Source: JAQTTT01 sp041652755 (GTDB lineage Archaea; Nanobdellota; Nanobdellia; Tiddalikarchaeales; Tiddalikarchaeaceae). Taken from it: DNA of 64,000 bases. Below the pieces are notes generated by a model. That model had not been told where the DNA came from, did not search any database, and was given only the letters and a program-made list of their open reading frames with translations. Positions 1-8,538 of this stretch are shown here, piece after piece; the first letter of the stretch is position 1, and each line of letters starts with the position of its first letter. The DNA lies in NCBI GenBank assembly GCA_041652755.1, contig JBAZGS010000002.1, positions 1 through 64,000 on the forward strand, in the 5' to 3' direction. The translations under genes and the position numbers were made by a program.

Positions 1-152
1 GCATTAACAGTATTATTGATTGCTTCAAGCCCGCTATTAACTCCGAAATCAACAACATCAGTTATTTGCAGCACTATTCCAATAACTATCACTGCTATTA
101 ATATGATTATTAAGTATTGCAAGGGCAACCCTTCAACGCTTTTATTATTCAT
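1..152 (-). CDS. Pilin-like small membrane protein, N-terminal part
   Basis: This is the start of a gene that runs off the left edge of the window. The visible 50 residues are a short N-terminus with a Lys and a Gly (MNNKSVEGLPLQ), followed by a strongly hydrophobic stretch of about 16 residues. That layout resembles archaeal class III signal peptides of pilins or archaellins, but the cleavage motif is not a clear match. Its ATG overlaps the TGA of the upstream platform-protein gene (ATGA), so the two are translationally coupled, which supports a pilus-related role. The pilin call is inference. Confidence 0.5.
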   Translation of the reverse strand, partial: MNNKSVEGLPLQYLIIILIAVIVIGIVLQITDVVDFGVNSGLEAINNTVN

Positions 153-1909
153 AATTTAAAAAGAAAAACCTGAGATATTATTAATGTTGCGGTAAATGTC
201 AAAAATGCAATAATCAAGGACTTAGAGAGCTCAAATTCGGATTCCACTGAATCCTTTCCGTATTTTAAAAATGAATAAAAATCTGACAATATAAAAATAA
301 GAATGAGCAGATAGCAAGAAATTAGAAGTCCAAGCATTTCAACATCAAGGCTGGAGAATGAAAAAAACATCATTGAATTATTTGAGACTAAAAAAGAATT
401 AATGACTGCAGAAATAGTAATGATTAATGCACAAACAACAGGAGAGAAAAAAAGCATAGTCATTTTAATCATGTCAGTGTTCTTGCTTAATGAATTATCC
501 ATATCAAACTCAACGCTTTTTATTTTTCTGTAATAATTGCACATCTCAATCATTGCTTCTCCCGCGCTTAATGAGTGCTTTTTGACAGTATAACATAGCA
601 AATCAATCATGCTCTTAATTCTTTTTGAGAATATTTTAGCAGAAACTATTGAAAAATCAAAAGCCTGCCTTAAATCAATTCCTAATCTTGAAATCCTGCT
701 GTAAACTTTTGAAAAAAACTCTCTCAAATCCTCACTAGAATTATCCAAAGAGTACTTAATGCTTGATTCAATGCTGTGGCCTTCATTGATTCTGGTGCCA
801 ATAACCATGAAAGAATCAATCAAAGAATCTTCAACCCTTTGCACAGCCCGCTTCTCCTTAACCAAAGCCCTGTTTTTTAAAAAATAATTAATGCTTAAAA
901 CAACTGAAGCGCTAGCATAAAAAAAGAAAGGGGAATATTCCCTCAAAAAAAAGTTTACCTTAAAATTTAATAATTTTTCAAAAGCAAGAATAACTGAAGG
1001 AGTTGACAAAGCAGCAATAACCAGCGCAAGAAAAACAGGATTAATGCTCTTAATTTTTGAATTAACACTTATTTGGCTAAATTTAGAAGGGCTTTTCTTT
1101 TTTAAGTCATTAACTATGAAGCTCACAATAAAAACGCTTAATATAAGGAAAAAAAACAAGGAATAAGAGCTTATGAATCTCCCGTTAATCAGCCCTATTA
1201 AAGGAAAAATGCTCACAAGAATTAAAGGAATAATTGTCCCTATGCCAAAAATCATCAAAACTGAAGTGTATATTTTTCTTGAAAACAATTCAGCATTATT
1301 TTTCATGAATCCAAGCAATTGATTCAAAGAATCAGAGAACAAAATATTCCTTTTAACACAGCTCTTTACAGACATGGCAGAAATTATTGAATTAACGCAC
1401 AAGTTAATCTTGGAATCATTAAAAACTTTGAATTCTCTGATGAACTCCTCCTTAGTATTGATATCAACTCCGCTGCCAATTTTCTTCATTATCCTTTTTG
1501 ATATTGCAGAGCTCATACCATAATCAAAACTGCTTGAATTAATCAATGCGTTTTCTAAATTAGGGTTAATCTTAAGATTAGTTATTAAAAGGCTGAAAAA
1601 ATCAGGCAAGTAGCCCAAATCTTTTATTTTTTCTATATAATACTTATTTTTATAATGCTCGCTATAAAAATGATTTATAACTACTGGAATCAAAAGAAAA
1701 AAAACATTTCTAAAAATAATGAACAGAATTAATGAAGGAATAAGTGAAACTAAAGTAATGAATACTGTTGCTTTTATAATCTCTTGGGCAAATCCTTTTT
1801 TCAAACCCAAATAATTGCAAGAATTCACTAATTCTTTGCTTGGCTTATTTTTTGATTTGAAAAACAAATCATTCGCCTTTGAAAACAATGAAACGCTTTC
1901 ATCATACAT
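149..1909 (-). CDS. TadC/FlaJ-type pilus or archaellum platform membrane protein
   Basis: The 586-residue protein is built from two similar halves. Each has hydrophobic segments plus a charged cytoplasmic helical region (around residues 90-200 and 350-470), which is the layout of archaeal type II/IV secretion platform proteins with two T2SSF domains. Such proteins sit in the cytoplasmic membrane and work with a secretion ATPase to assemble pili or archaella. The ATPase gene is not visible here. The gene ends by overlapping the start of a pilin-like gene. The family call is good; whether the filament is a pilus or an archaellum cannot be decided. Confidence 0.75.
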   Translation of the reverse strand: MYDESVSLFSKANDLFFKSKNKPSKELVNSCNYLGLKKGFAQEIIKATVFITLVSLIPSLILFIIFRNVFFLLIPVVINHFYSEHYKNKYYIEKIKDLGYLPDFFSLLITNLKINPNLENALINSSSFDYGMSSAISKRIMKKIGSGVDINTKEEFIREFKVFNDSKINLCVNSIISAMSVKSCVKRNILFSDSLNQLLGFMKNNAELFSRKIYTSVLMIFGIGTIIPLILVSIFPLIGLINGRFISSYSLFFFLILSVFIVSFIVNDLKKKSPSKFSQISVNSKIKSINPVFLALVIAALSTPSVILAFEKLLNFKVNFFLREYSPFFFYASASVVLSINYFLKNRALVKEKRAVQRVEDSLIDSFMVIGTRINEGHSIESSIKYSLDNSSEDLREFFSKVYSRISRLGIDLRQAFDFSIVSAKIFSKRIKSMIDLLCYTVKKHSLSAGEAMIEMCNYYRKIKSVEFDMDNSLSKNTDMIKMTMLFFSPVVCALIITISAVINSFLVSNNSMMFFSFSSLDVEMLGLLISCYLLILIFILSDFYSFLKYGKDSVESEFELSKSLIIAFLTFTATLIISQVFLFKL

Positions 1910-1973
1910 GATTATTAGATTAATCTATTCGTTTTAAACAATTATTCCACATTAATGAGTGGTGAAAACTTTT

Positions 1974-2405
1974 TCATTCTATGTTTAGCACTATTTTTTT
2001 CCCTGTTTTTTGCTCAAAATATTCGATTAATTCTTTTATGTAATCCATTGCATCTAAATTAGTGACTATTTTTTTCTCAGAAATGATTCCTTTCTCTTCA
2101 GATTCCATTAATTTTGAATCTTTTGAATAAAAAATGATTTTTTTAAAATCAAACTCGCAGTTAAGCATTTTAAGAACTGCCAATTTTGACAAAAAACTGA
2201 ACGCAATGAAAGCATTTTCAACAAAGAACAAGCAGTCCTTTGAATTATCAAAATAATCAATGAAGTAATCAGGCTTAAAATCCATTATTTTAGTTACTGA
2301 TTTATTGTCTCCAATTCTTTTAAAAAAACCAATATAATCCCCGGGCACTATTTGCTTTATTTCATTTTTTTCTTTTAATTTTTTTAGAATCTCTTCTTTT
2401 TCCAT
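1974..2405 (-). CDS. Hypothetical protein, 143 aa
   Basis: I do not recognise a family. The protein is soluble, with a lysine-rich N-terminal helix and alternating hydrophobic and charged segments compatible with a small alpha/beta domain; its cysteines (two) are scattered and form no metal motif. Its start lies 44 bases inside the end of the YhfC-like gene, so both are probably on one transcript. Only 64 bases separate it from the pilus platform gene downstream, so a link to pilus assembly or membrane quality control is possible but unsupported. Confidence 0.6.
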   Translation of the reverse strand: MEKEEILKKLKEKNEIKQIVPGDYIGFFKRIGDNKSVTKIMDFKPDYFIDYFDNSKDCLFFVENAFIAFSFLSKLAVLKMLNCEFDFKKIIFYSKDSKLMESEEKGIISEKKIVTNLDAMDYIKELIEYFEQKTGKKIVLNIE

Positions 2406-3453
2406 TATTAGTACCTTCTTTTAATTTGTTTGAAATATTATACACCAAAAAAGCAAGCAAGAGTAATGCGAGTTCAATAATCCACACATTCAAATTAAAT
2501 GCAAGCAATAATATTCCAAAAAGGTTCACAATTATATGCAAACCCATTGCCAAACCCAATAATTTCTTATTCTTAAGTGATTTTAGCACGATTATGGTGA
2601 AAGCCAAATGAAGTATTGTTGCGCTGAACCTTTCAATTAAGCCAGGCAAAGCATCAATAAAAGACACTTGCTGATTAAAACTCAAAAAGTAAACAATGTT
2701 AAAGCAGTATATTATTAATATTTCAGCAAAGCTCCAACCCATAGCGAATAAGAAAAAGTTTTTTTTCGCATAAGAAACAAATCTTAATGATAAAAACCTG
2801 ACTCCTTCTTCAAACAAACCTGACAGCAATGAAGGCAGCAGTATAATAGCCCAAAAATTAGTAGTCAATGAAACCTGATTTAGCAAAGGAAGCCTTAGAA
2901 AGAAAGCAACTAACCATCCTATTAGTCCAAGGAGGAAAGCAAGATATTTTTTATAATCCAATCTTGAAAAATAAAAAAGCATTATTAAAAAAGGAAGTGT
3001 TGCAATTAAGATTGCCAATATTGCGGAATCATCTTTTTTTGGAATAATAATCTCTTCACTGCAAGTGTCATTAGTTTTAATGAATTGCCCATTATCATAA
3101 ACTCCACAGCAGTCAAGGTTTGAAATAAAAACAATATCCTCTTCACTTAATGAAGTTGCATTGTAATCCCATAGAAAATAAAGCTCATCAGTTAGCACAT
3201 TTTTCCAAACAACTGAATCATTCAATGATTGGACAATTATTGAATCATTTGAAACCTTTAATCTGACATTAGAGTCATTCAATGAGTTGTATAGGAAAGA
3301 ATTATCACTAAAGCTGTTATATCTTTGCTCAATCAAAAGCATTGCATAAGTGTTCTCAAGGCTGTTAACTGAATTAATCTTTATAGAATTATTGTAGCAT
3401 GAAAATCCAACAGGCAATAACAGTAAAATAGTTAACAATAATGCTTTTTTCAT
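2362..3453 (-). CDS. YhfC/PrsW-like intramembrane metalloprotease with extracytoplasmic N-terminal domain
   Basis: The 363-residue protein starts with a signal peptide (KKALLLTILLLLPVGFS), followed by about 120 outward-facing residues containing several Cys, and then seven or so membrane segments from residue 145. Within the membrane part are GLFEEGVRF (Glu215/Glu216), GWSFAEILI (Glu244) and ERFSATILHLAF (His282). This spacing matches YhfC/PrsW-type intramembrane metalloproteases, where paired Glu and a His bind zinc. The extracytoplasmic N-terminal domain is unusual for the family. The substrate is unknown. The last 44 bases overlap the next gene. Confidence 0.65.
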   Translation of the reverse strand: MKKALLLTILLLLPVGFSCYNNSIKINSVNSLENTYAMLLIEQRYNSFSDNSFLYNSLNDSNVRLKVSNDSIIVQSLNDSVVWKNVLTDELYFLWDYNATSLSEEDIVFISNLDCCGVYDNGQFIKTNDTCSEEIIIPKKDDSAILAILIATLPFLIMLFYFSRLDYKKYLAFLLGLIGWLVAFFLRLPLLNQVSLTTNFWAIILLPSLLSGLFEEGVRFLSLRFVSYAKKNFFLFAMGWSFAEILIIYCFNIVYFLSFNQQVSFIDALPGLIERFSATILHLAFTIIVLKSLKNKKLLGLAMGLHIIVNLFGILLLAFNLNVWIIELALLLLAFLVYNISNKLKEGTNNGKRRDSKKIKRKK

Positions 3454-3497
3454 TGTTTAAAAAATGCTCCAATCTTTTATAAAAATTATTAAAAATT

Positions 3498-3573
3498 TGC
3501 AGTTGCCGGGAATTGGAACCAGCCCTTTGCTTCGCAAAGCGTTGGCGGAAACTCAACTAAGAAAGCATATTTA
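3498..3573 (-). repeat. Partial copy of tRNA-Gly 3' end with palindrome
   Basis: Just downstream of tRNA-Gly, the last 18 bases of the tRNA (3574-3591) recur exactly at 3498-3515, followed by a near match to 3520 with one inserted base. The copy-to-copy distance is 76 bp. Between them, on the tRNA strand, lies a hairpin CTTTGC-GAA-GCAAAG followed by GGGCTGG. The same hairpin and tail lie beside tRNA-Asn near 31306-31326. This looks like a short inserted element that rebuilt the tRNA end. Confidence 0.7.
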
Positions 3574-3644
3574 TGCAGTTGCCGGGAATTGAACCCGGGT
3601 CCCAAGCTTGGCAAGCTTGAATTCTACCACTATACCACAACTGC
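3574..3644 (-). tRNA. tRNA-Gly(GCC)
   Basis: The 71-base gene folds as a full cloverleaf. The acceptor is GCAGTTG/CAACTGC with discriminator A, the D-arm contains TAGTGGTAGA, the anticodon loop reads TTGCCAA-like with GCC at the centre, and the T-loop is TTCAATT. No CCA is encoded. A partial copy of its 3' end lies 76 bp downstream. Confidence 0.95.
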
Positions 3645-3683
3645 AACTATATTAATTAGTAGTAAAATAGGGTTTTTTAAAGT

Positions 3684-4151
3684 TTAAGATTCTAATTTTT
3701 TAAGCACTTCCTTTTTTAAGTCCCTAAAATTTTTCAGCAAAACCGCCTTAATTCCTAAAGCTTTAGCGCCTAATATATTCCTTTGCATATCATCAATTAA
3801 AAGCAGTTCTTCAGGCTTAATATTGTAATCCTTGAGTATTTTTTTGAAAAATTCAGGGCTCGGTTTTCTATAGCCTAACTCTGAGGAGATGTAAATCTTG
3901 TCAATGAATTTTGTGCTAAAATTGTTGCCAATCCACTGCCTAATCAGGGGCACATTATTCGTTGCTATGACTAGCTTAAGGTTTTTGTCAATTTTTTTTA
4001 TTTCTTCAAAAATGCGAAGATTTTTCGGAGCGTAAGAATTATTAATAATCTTTAAGGACTTGATTAATTCTTTTGATCCTTCAATGTCGCTGTTAAACTT
4101 TGAGTCTTTAACCAAAACTCCAACTAAATCAAAAGCTATTACTTTAATCAT
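3684..4151 (-). CDS. HAD-superfamily hydrolase-like protein
   Basis: I chose the start at 4151, which gives MIKVIAFDLVGVLV; the reading frame upstream runs through the tRNA-Ala repeat and is not a plausible coding start. The 155 residues carry HAD motif I (FDLVGVLV), motif II (ATNN), a Lys in the ELGYRKPSPEFF segment (motif III) and motif IV (LLIDDM). The usual second Asp of motif I (DxD) is Val here. In phosphatases that Asp is the general acid/base, so this may be a non-phosphatase HAD enzyme or a weakened one. The substrate is unknown. Confidence 0.8.
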   Translation of the reverse strand: MIKVIAFDLVGVLVKDSKFNSDIEGSKELIKSLKIINNSYAPKNLRIFEEIKKIDKNLKLVIATNNVPLIRQWIGNNFSTKFIDKIYISSELGYRKPSPEFFKKILKDYNIKPEELLLIDDMQRNILGAKALGIKAVLLKNFRDLKKEVLKKLES

Positions 4152-4190
4152 AGTAATTTTTTTTAAGTTTATGATATTATATAAAATATT

Positions 4191-4267
4191 TGGACTTGCT
4201 GGGATTCGCAACCTTAAGGGCAACCTACGGTTTCCCTTAAAGGTCAACCCTTCCCTTAATTATTTTT
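4191..4267 (-). repeat. Partial copy of tRNA-Ala 3' end with hairpin
   Basis: The last 18 bases of tRNA-Ala (4268-4285) recur exactly at 4191-4208, followed by the same one-base insertion before AACC seen at the tRNA-Gly copy. The distance is 77 bp. On the tRNA strand a hairpin lies between the two copies: CCTTTAAGGG and AACC on one side, GGTT and CCCTTAAGG on the other, with a GTA loop. The HAD gene start follows 40 bases further on. Confidence 0.7.
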
Positions 4268-4339
4268 TGGACTTGCTGGGATTCGAACCCAGGGTCTTTT
4301 CGTTGCGAACGAAACGCTTTACTGCTAAGCTACAAGCCC
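4268..4339 (-). tRNA. tRNA-Ala(CGC)
   Basis: The 72-base gene has acceptor GGGCTTG/CAAGTCC with the G3-U70 wobble pair that marks alanine tRNAs, discriminator A, anticodon loop TTCGCAA (CGC) on a TTTCG/CGAAA stem, and T-loop TTCGAAT. No CCA tail is encoded beyond the discriminator. Confidence 0.95.
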
Positions 4340-4429
4340 AATAAAATACAGTAATAATTGTTTTTTTGCACTATAAAAAAATTTGTTTTAGTGATAATTA
4401 TTTTAAATCAGGAGCGAGAATAATTATCT

Positions 4430-5695
4430 ATGATTCTCAATGTAAAAGCAAGGGAAGTGTTAGATTCCAGAGGAAACCCAACAATTGAATGCGAATTAAA
4501 GACAAAGAAAGGAATATTTAAGGCAATGGTTCCTAGCGGAGCAAGCAAAGGAAGATACGAGGCAGTTGAGTTAAGGGATAATGACTTGTCAAGATATAAT
4601 GGCAAAGGTGTGCAGAAAGCAGTAAAAAATGTAAATACTATTATTAACAAAAAAATTACAGGCATGAATGAATCAGACCAGGAAGGCATTGACAAAGCAA
4701 TGATTGAGCTGGACAGTACTTCAAACAAAAGCTGTTTAGGCGCGAATGCAATCTTGTCTGTCAGCATGGCTGCGAGCAGGGCAGCAGCAGGATATAATAA
4801 TCAGGAATTATTCGAATACATTAAGGAGTTATCAAAGAGCAGGAAAAAAATCTTGCCCATCCCCTCGCTTAATATTATTAACGGCGGAAAGCACGCAGGC
4901 AATGAGTTAGGAATCCAGGAGTTCATGATTTTTCCGAAAAAAGCAGAAAGCTTTAAGGAAGCAATGAGATGCTCATGCGAAGTCTACCAAGAATTAAAAT
5001 CCAAATTGGTTAGAACATATGGCTTAAGCGCAATAAATGTGGGAGATGAAGGGGGATTCGCTCCGCAAATAAGCACTGCTGAGCAAGCATTAAGCCTAAT
5101 AAGCGAATCAATCAATGAAAAAAAGTATGAGCAAATATTTGACATAAACCTGGACTGTGCAGCAACTGAAATGAAAGAAAGAGAAAAATATAACCTTAAT
5201 TTTAAATCAAAAAAGCCATTGCTGCTTACAAATGAGGAATTGCTGAAGTATTACGATGAATTAATAAGCAAATATCCTATTTTTTCAATAGAAGACCCTT
5301 ACTCTGAAGATGACTGGAAATCATTCTCATTGATTACAAAAAAATTAGGCAAGGCTCACCAAATAGTTGGAGATGATTTACTCGTAACTAATACTGAAAG
5401 AATAAAAAAAGCAATAACCTTGAAAGCATGCAATTGTTTGCTTTTAAAAATCAATCAAATAGGAACAATAACCGAATCAATCAAGTCAGCAAAGCTAGCA
5501 ATGGCTAATGGAATGAATGTAATGGTTAGCCATAGAAGCGGCGAAACAGAGGATGACTACATTGCTGACTATGCAGTGGGAATAAGCGCTAGCCAGATTA
5601 AATCAGGAGCTCCTTGCAGAAGCGAAAGATTAAGCAAGTATAATAGGCTGATGAGAATTGAGGAAAAAACCGGCTTCAAATTGGCAACATTATGA
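4430..5695 (+). CDS. eno: Enolase
   Basis: Enolase converts 2-phosphoglycerate to phosphoenolpyruvate in the cytoplasm. The 421-residue protein is full length and starts with the typical VKAREVLDSRGNPTIE. It has the SGASKGRYEAVELRD loop, NVGDEGGFAP, metal ligands in SIEDPYSEDDW and GDDL, the catalytic Lys in KINQIGT, and the SHRSGETED loop. Its stop overlaps the ATG of the phosphoglycerate mutase gene (ATGA), so consecutive steps of lower glycolysis or gluconeogenesis are made together. Confidence 0.97.
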   Translation: MILNVKAREVLDSRGNPTIECELKTKKGIFKAMVPSGASKGRYEAVELRDNDLSRYNGKGVQKAVKNVNTIINKKITGMNESDQEGIDKAMIELDSTSNKSCLGANAILSVSMAASRAAAGYNNQELFEYIKELSKSRKKILPIPSLNIINGGKHAGNELGIQEFMIFPKKAESFKEAMRCSCEVYQELKSKLVRTYGLSAINVGDEGGFAPQISTAEQALSLISESINEKKYEQIFDINLDCAATEMKEREKYNLNFKSKKPLLLTNEELLKYYDELISKYPIFSIEDPYSEDDWKSFSLITKKLGKAHQIVGDDLLVTNTERIKKAITLKACNCLLLKINQIGTITESIKSAKLAMANGMNVMVSHRSGETEDDYIADYAVGISASQIKSGAPCRSERLSKYNRLMRIEEKTGFKLATL

Positions 5696-7188
5696 AAACA
5701 ATTCTGATAATAAGGGATGGATGGGGTTATAGGGCTTCAAAGATAAAGAATGCAATATTTTCTGCAAATCCGCCTTTTCATAACTACTTGCTGAAAAATT
5801 ACCCCAACACATTAATAAATGCCAGCGGAGAAGCTGTAGGCTTGCCTAAAGGATTCCAAGGAAACAGCGAAGTAGGGCATTTAACAATAGGCAGCGGAAG
5901 AATAATACTACAGTCAATGGAAAAAATAAACAGGGCAATAAAAACAGGAGAATTTTACAGAAATGATGAATTACTAAAAGCAATAAGCAATACAAAGAAA
6001 AATAATTCAGCATTGCACATTATGGGCTTGTTTCAAACAGAAGGGGTTCACAGCCACTTGGACCATTTGAAAGCTTTAATAAAATTAGCAAAAGACAAGG
6101 GTGTGAAAAAATTATTAATACACTGCTTCACTGACGGAAGGGACGCACCAGTAAACAATGGAATAATTCATCTAAAAGAGATTGTTAAACTACTGAAAAA
6201 AAACAAATTAGGAAGCATTGCAACAATTACTGGAAGATATTATGCAATGGACAGGGACCATAGGTGGGATAGGACAGAGAAAGCTTATGGTAACATAATA
6301 CTTGGGCAGGGCAAAGAATTCCTAAATCCAATCACTGCTTTAAAGGAGGATTATAAGCTGAAAGAAACTGACGAATTCATTAAGCCAATGAAAATGAAAG
6401 GCTATGATGGAGTAAAGGACAATGATTCAATAATATTTTTTAATTACAGGACTGACAGGCCTAGGCAGTTGACTCAGGCAATAATTGAGCCAGAGTTTAA
6501 GGAATTCAGCAGGGTTAAAAAAAATGTTTACTTTGTTGCAATGACCCAATATTATAACTCTGATTATTTAAATTATGCTTACAGCGAGCTCGCCCCTAAA
6601 AATATTTTAGGCCAAGTAATCTCAGAAAACGGATTAAGCCAATTAAGGATTAGCGAAACTGAAAAATATGCCCATGTTACTTATTTTTTTAATGGGCAAA
6701 TTGAAAAAGCTTTCAAAAGAGAAGACAGGATTTTGATACCAAGCCCGAAAGTTGCAACTTATGACTTAAAGCCTGAAATGAGTGCGCCATTAATAGCTGC
6801 CGAATTAGTCAAAAACATTAATGAGAAAGATTATGATTTCATAGCAGTTAATTTAGTTAACTGCGATATGGTGGGGCATACTGGAATAACTCATGCAATA
6901 GTCAAGGCTGTCAAAGCAGTTGATGAAGCATCAGAAGAAATAGTGAATGCAGGCTTAAAAAAGAACTACGCAATACTTGTTATTGCTGACCATGGCAACG
7001 CTGAAGACCAGACAAAGAAGTGGAGAACTAGCCACACAATTAATCCAGTGCCATGCATACTTGTAAGCAATTGCTACAAAAATGTCAAGCTAAAAAAAAA
7101 TAAAGGCTTAAGCGATGTTGCTCCAACAATACTAAAATTATTAGGGATAAATAAGCCAAAAGAGATGACTGGAGAGCCAATTTTTTAA
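5692..7188 (+). CDS. gpmI: 2,3-bisphosphoglycerate-independent phosphoglycerate mutase
   Basis: The enzyme interconverts 3- and 2-phosphoglycerate using two metal ions and a phosphoserine. The 498 residues match the long GpmI form rather than the short archaeal ApgM form. DGWG lies near the N-terminus, GNSEVGH carries the catalytic Ser, then SHLDHL, the CFTDGRDAP loop, TGRYYAMDRD, NYRTDR, VGHTG and the metal-binding DHGNAE. The first motif reads IIRDGWG, whereas many homologues have VLDGWG. It is coupled to enolase by ATGA. Confidence 0.95.
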   Translation: MKTILIIRDGWGYRASKIKNAIFSANPPFHNYLLKNYPNTLINASGEAVGLPKGFQGNSEVGHLTIGSGRIILQSMEKINRAIKTGEFYRNDELLKAISNTKKNNSALHIMGLFQTEGVHSHLDHLKALIKLAKDKGVKKLLIHCFTDGRDAPVNNGIIHLKEIVKLLKKNKLGSIATITGRYYAMDRDHRWDRTEKAYGNIILGQGKEFLNPITALKEDYKLKETDEFIKPMKMKGYDGVKDNDSIIFFNYRTDRPRQLTQAIIEPEFKEFSRVKKNVYFVAMTQYYNSDYLNYAYSELAPKNILGQVISENGLSQLRISETEKYAHVTYFFNGQIEKAFKREDRILIPSPKVATYDLKPEMSAPLIAAELVKNINEKDYDFIAVNLVNCDMVGHTGITHAIVKAVKAVDEASEEIVNAGLKKNYAILVIADHGNAEDQTKKWRTSHTINPVPCILVSNCYKNVKLKKNKGLSDVAPTILKLLGINKPKEMTGEPIF

Positions 7189-7511
7189 AACAAGTCAGTC
7201 CTAATACTTAAAAATTGGTTGTCCTTAAACCCTATTAATCTGTGATAAATAGTGCTTGGAATGCTCACCACATGCTCATTATAAAAAATATCTTTTTTGT
7301 CAGGCTCTTCATTTCTTGGCAAGACATAGAATTCGTACTTCTGGTTTTTAATGATTATATCGCACAAGTTCGGCTTAAAAAAAACCAAGGAGTCGCATAA
7401 CTCATCAGACAAATAAACAAGAGGCTTAGAAGCAGTGTTAAAAGAAGCATACGCATTTGCTTTGCAAACAGCCCAGCACTTGCTTATCAGCATAATCTTA
7501 TTAATAACCAA
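7185..7511 (-). CDS. Hypothetical protein, 108 aa
   Basis: I recognise no family. The protein has a short Cys-containing hydrophobic start, then an alternating pattern that suggests a small beta-rich domain (YEFYVLPRNEEPDKK, VVSIPSTIYHRLIG). It runs convergent to gpmI, overlapping its last four bases, and divergent from taw1, whose start is 17 bases away. A start at the second Met (MLISKCW) is possible. Confidence 0.55.
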   Translation of the reverse strand: MVINKIMLISKCWAVCKANAYASFNTASKPLVYLSDELCDSLVFFKPNLCDIIIKNQKYEFYVLPRNEEPDKKDIFYNEHVVSIPSTIYHRLIGFKDNQFLSIRTDLF

Positions 7512-7528
7512 TCAAGTATTTATAGCTT

Positions 7529-8458
7529 ATGGACAAGAAGCTTTATGAGAAAAAAAGATATAAAATGGCAGGAGAGCATAGCGCTGTAAAGCTGTGCAAC
7601 TGGACTAGGAATTCTTTAAGGGAAAAAGGTGTTTGCTATAAGGAAAAATTTTACAACATCAAGTCTCACAGGTGCTTGCAAATGACTCCTGCTGTTGCGT
7701 GGTGCCAGCATTACTGCCTGTTTTGCTGGAGACCAACAGAGTTCACCCAAGGAAACTCAATGAATAATGTGGCAATTGATGAGCCTAAAAAAATAGTTGA
7801 TGAAGCAATCAAAGCCCAAAGAAAACTATTAATAGGCTTTAAAGGAAACAGCAAGATTGACAAGAATAAGCTAAAGGAGGCTTTGAACCCTAACCAGGCA
7901 GCAATAAGCTTAGCAGGCGAGCCAACTCTTTATCCAAGAATTGGAGAACTAATCCAGGAGTTTCATAATAGAGGGTTTACCACTTTCTTGGTAACTAACG
8001 GGCTTAACACTGAAGTTATTAAGAATTTGAAGCCTTTGCCAACGCAATTATACATCACTTTAGTTGCTTCTAATGTTAAGGATTATTTAAGGCTAACAAA
8101 AAGCTCGCTTAAAAAGAAAGGCTTTGACAATTTGCTTGAAACTATAAGGCTAACTAAGAAGCTAAGCACCAGGAAAGTGCTCAGATTAACATTAGTCAAG
8201 GGGTATAACATGGCTAGCCCTAAAGAGTATGCTAATATAATCAAGCAAGGGGATGTTCACTTTGTTGAAGCTAAATCTTACATGCATGTAGGCTCAAGCA
8301 TTGAAAGATTAAGCAAGGAAAACATGCCCACGTTTGAAGAAATCAATGAATTCAGCCTACAATTAGCAAAAGAGCTCGGATGGAAAATAATTGATTGGCA
8401 TGAGCCTTCAAGAGTATGCTTAATAGCAAAGCAAGATTATTCTTGGAGAATGCTGTGA
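7529..8458 (+). CDS. taw1: tRNA 4-demethylwyosine synthase (radical SAM)
   Basis: The enzyme condenses N1-methylguanosine-37 of tRNA-Phe with pyruvate carbons to make the wyosine tricycle. The 309 residues show SHRCLQMTPAVAWCQHYCLFCWRP near residues 50-75, which carries the extra Cys residues and the CxxxCxxC iron-sulfur motif of TYW1/Taw1. SLAGEPTLYP and TNGLNTEV follow. It is the flavodoxin-free archaeal form. The gene ends two bases before tRNA-Val, which lies on the opposite strand. Confidence 0.93.
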   Translation: MDKKLYEKKRYKMAGEHSAVKLCNWTRNSLREKGVCYKEKFYNIKSHRCLQMTPAVAWCQHYCLFCWRPTEFTQGNSMNNVAIDEPKKIVDEAIKAQRKLLIGFKGNSKIDKNKLKEALNPNQAAISLAGEPTLYPRIGELIQEFHNRGFTTFLVTNGLNTEVIKNLKPLPTQLYITLVASNVKDYLRLTKSSLKKKGFDNLLETIRLTKKLSTRKVLRLTLVKGYNMASPKEYANIIKQGDVHFVEAKSYMHVGSSIERLSKENMPTFEEINEFSLQLAKELGWKIIDWHEPSRVCLIAKQDYSWRML

Positions 8459-8459
8459 A

Positions 8460-8532
8460 TGGGCTTGCCCGGATTTGAACCGGGGACATTCGCCACGTCA
8501 AGGCGACGTCATAACCACTAGACCACAAGCCC
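8460..8532 (-). tRNA. tRNA-Val(GAC)
   Basis: The 73-base gene has acceptor GGGCTTG/CAAGCCC with discriminator A, anticodon stem TCGCC/GGCGA with loop TTGACGT (GAC), and T-loop TTCAAAT. No CCA is encoded. Unlike tRNA-Gly, -Ala and -Asn it has no downstream copy of its 3' end, because the taw1 stop follows at once. Confidence 0.95.
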
Positions 8533-8538
8533 TTTTAA

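Noticed and set aside
4152..4247. Upstream extension of the HAD gene
   Set aside because: It crosses the tRNA-Ala repeat element and reads as an unlikely peptide. The ATG at 4151 fits the family start.
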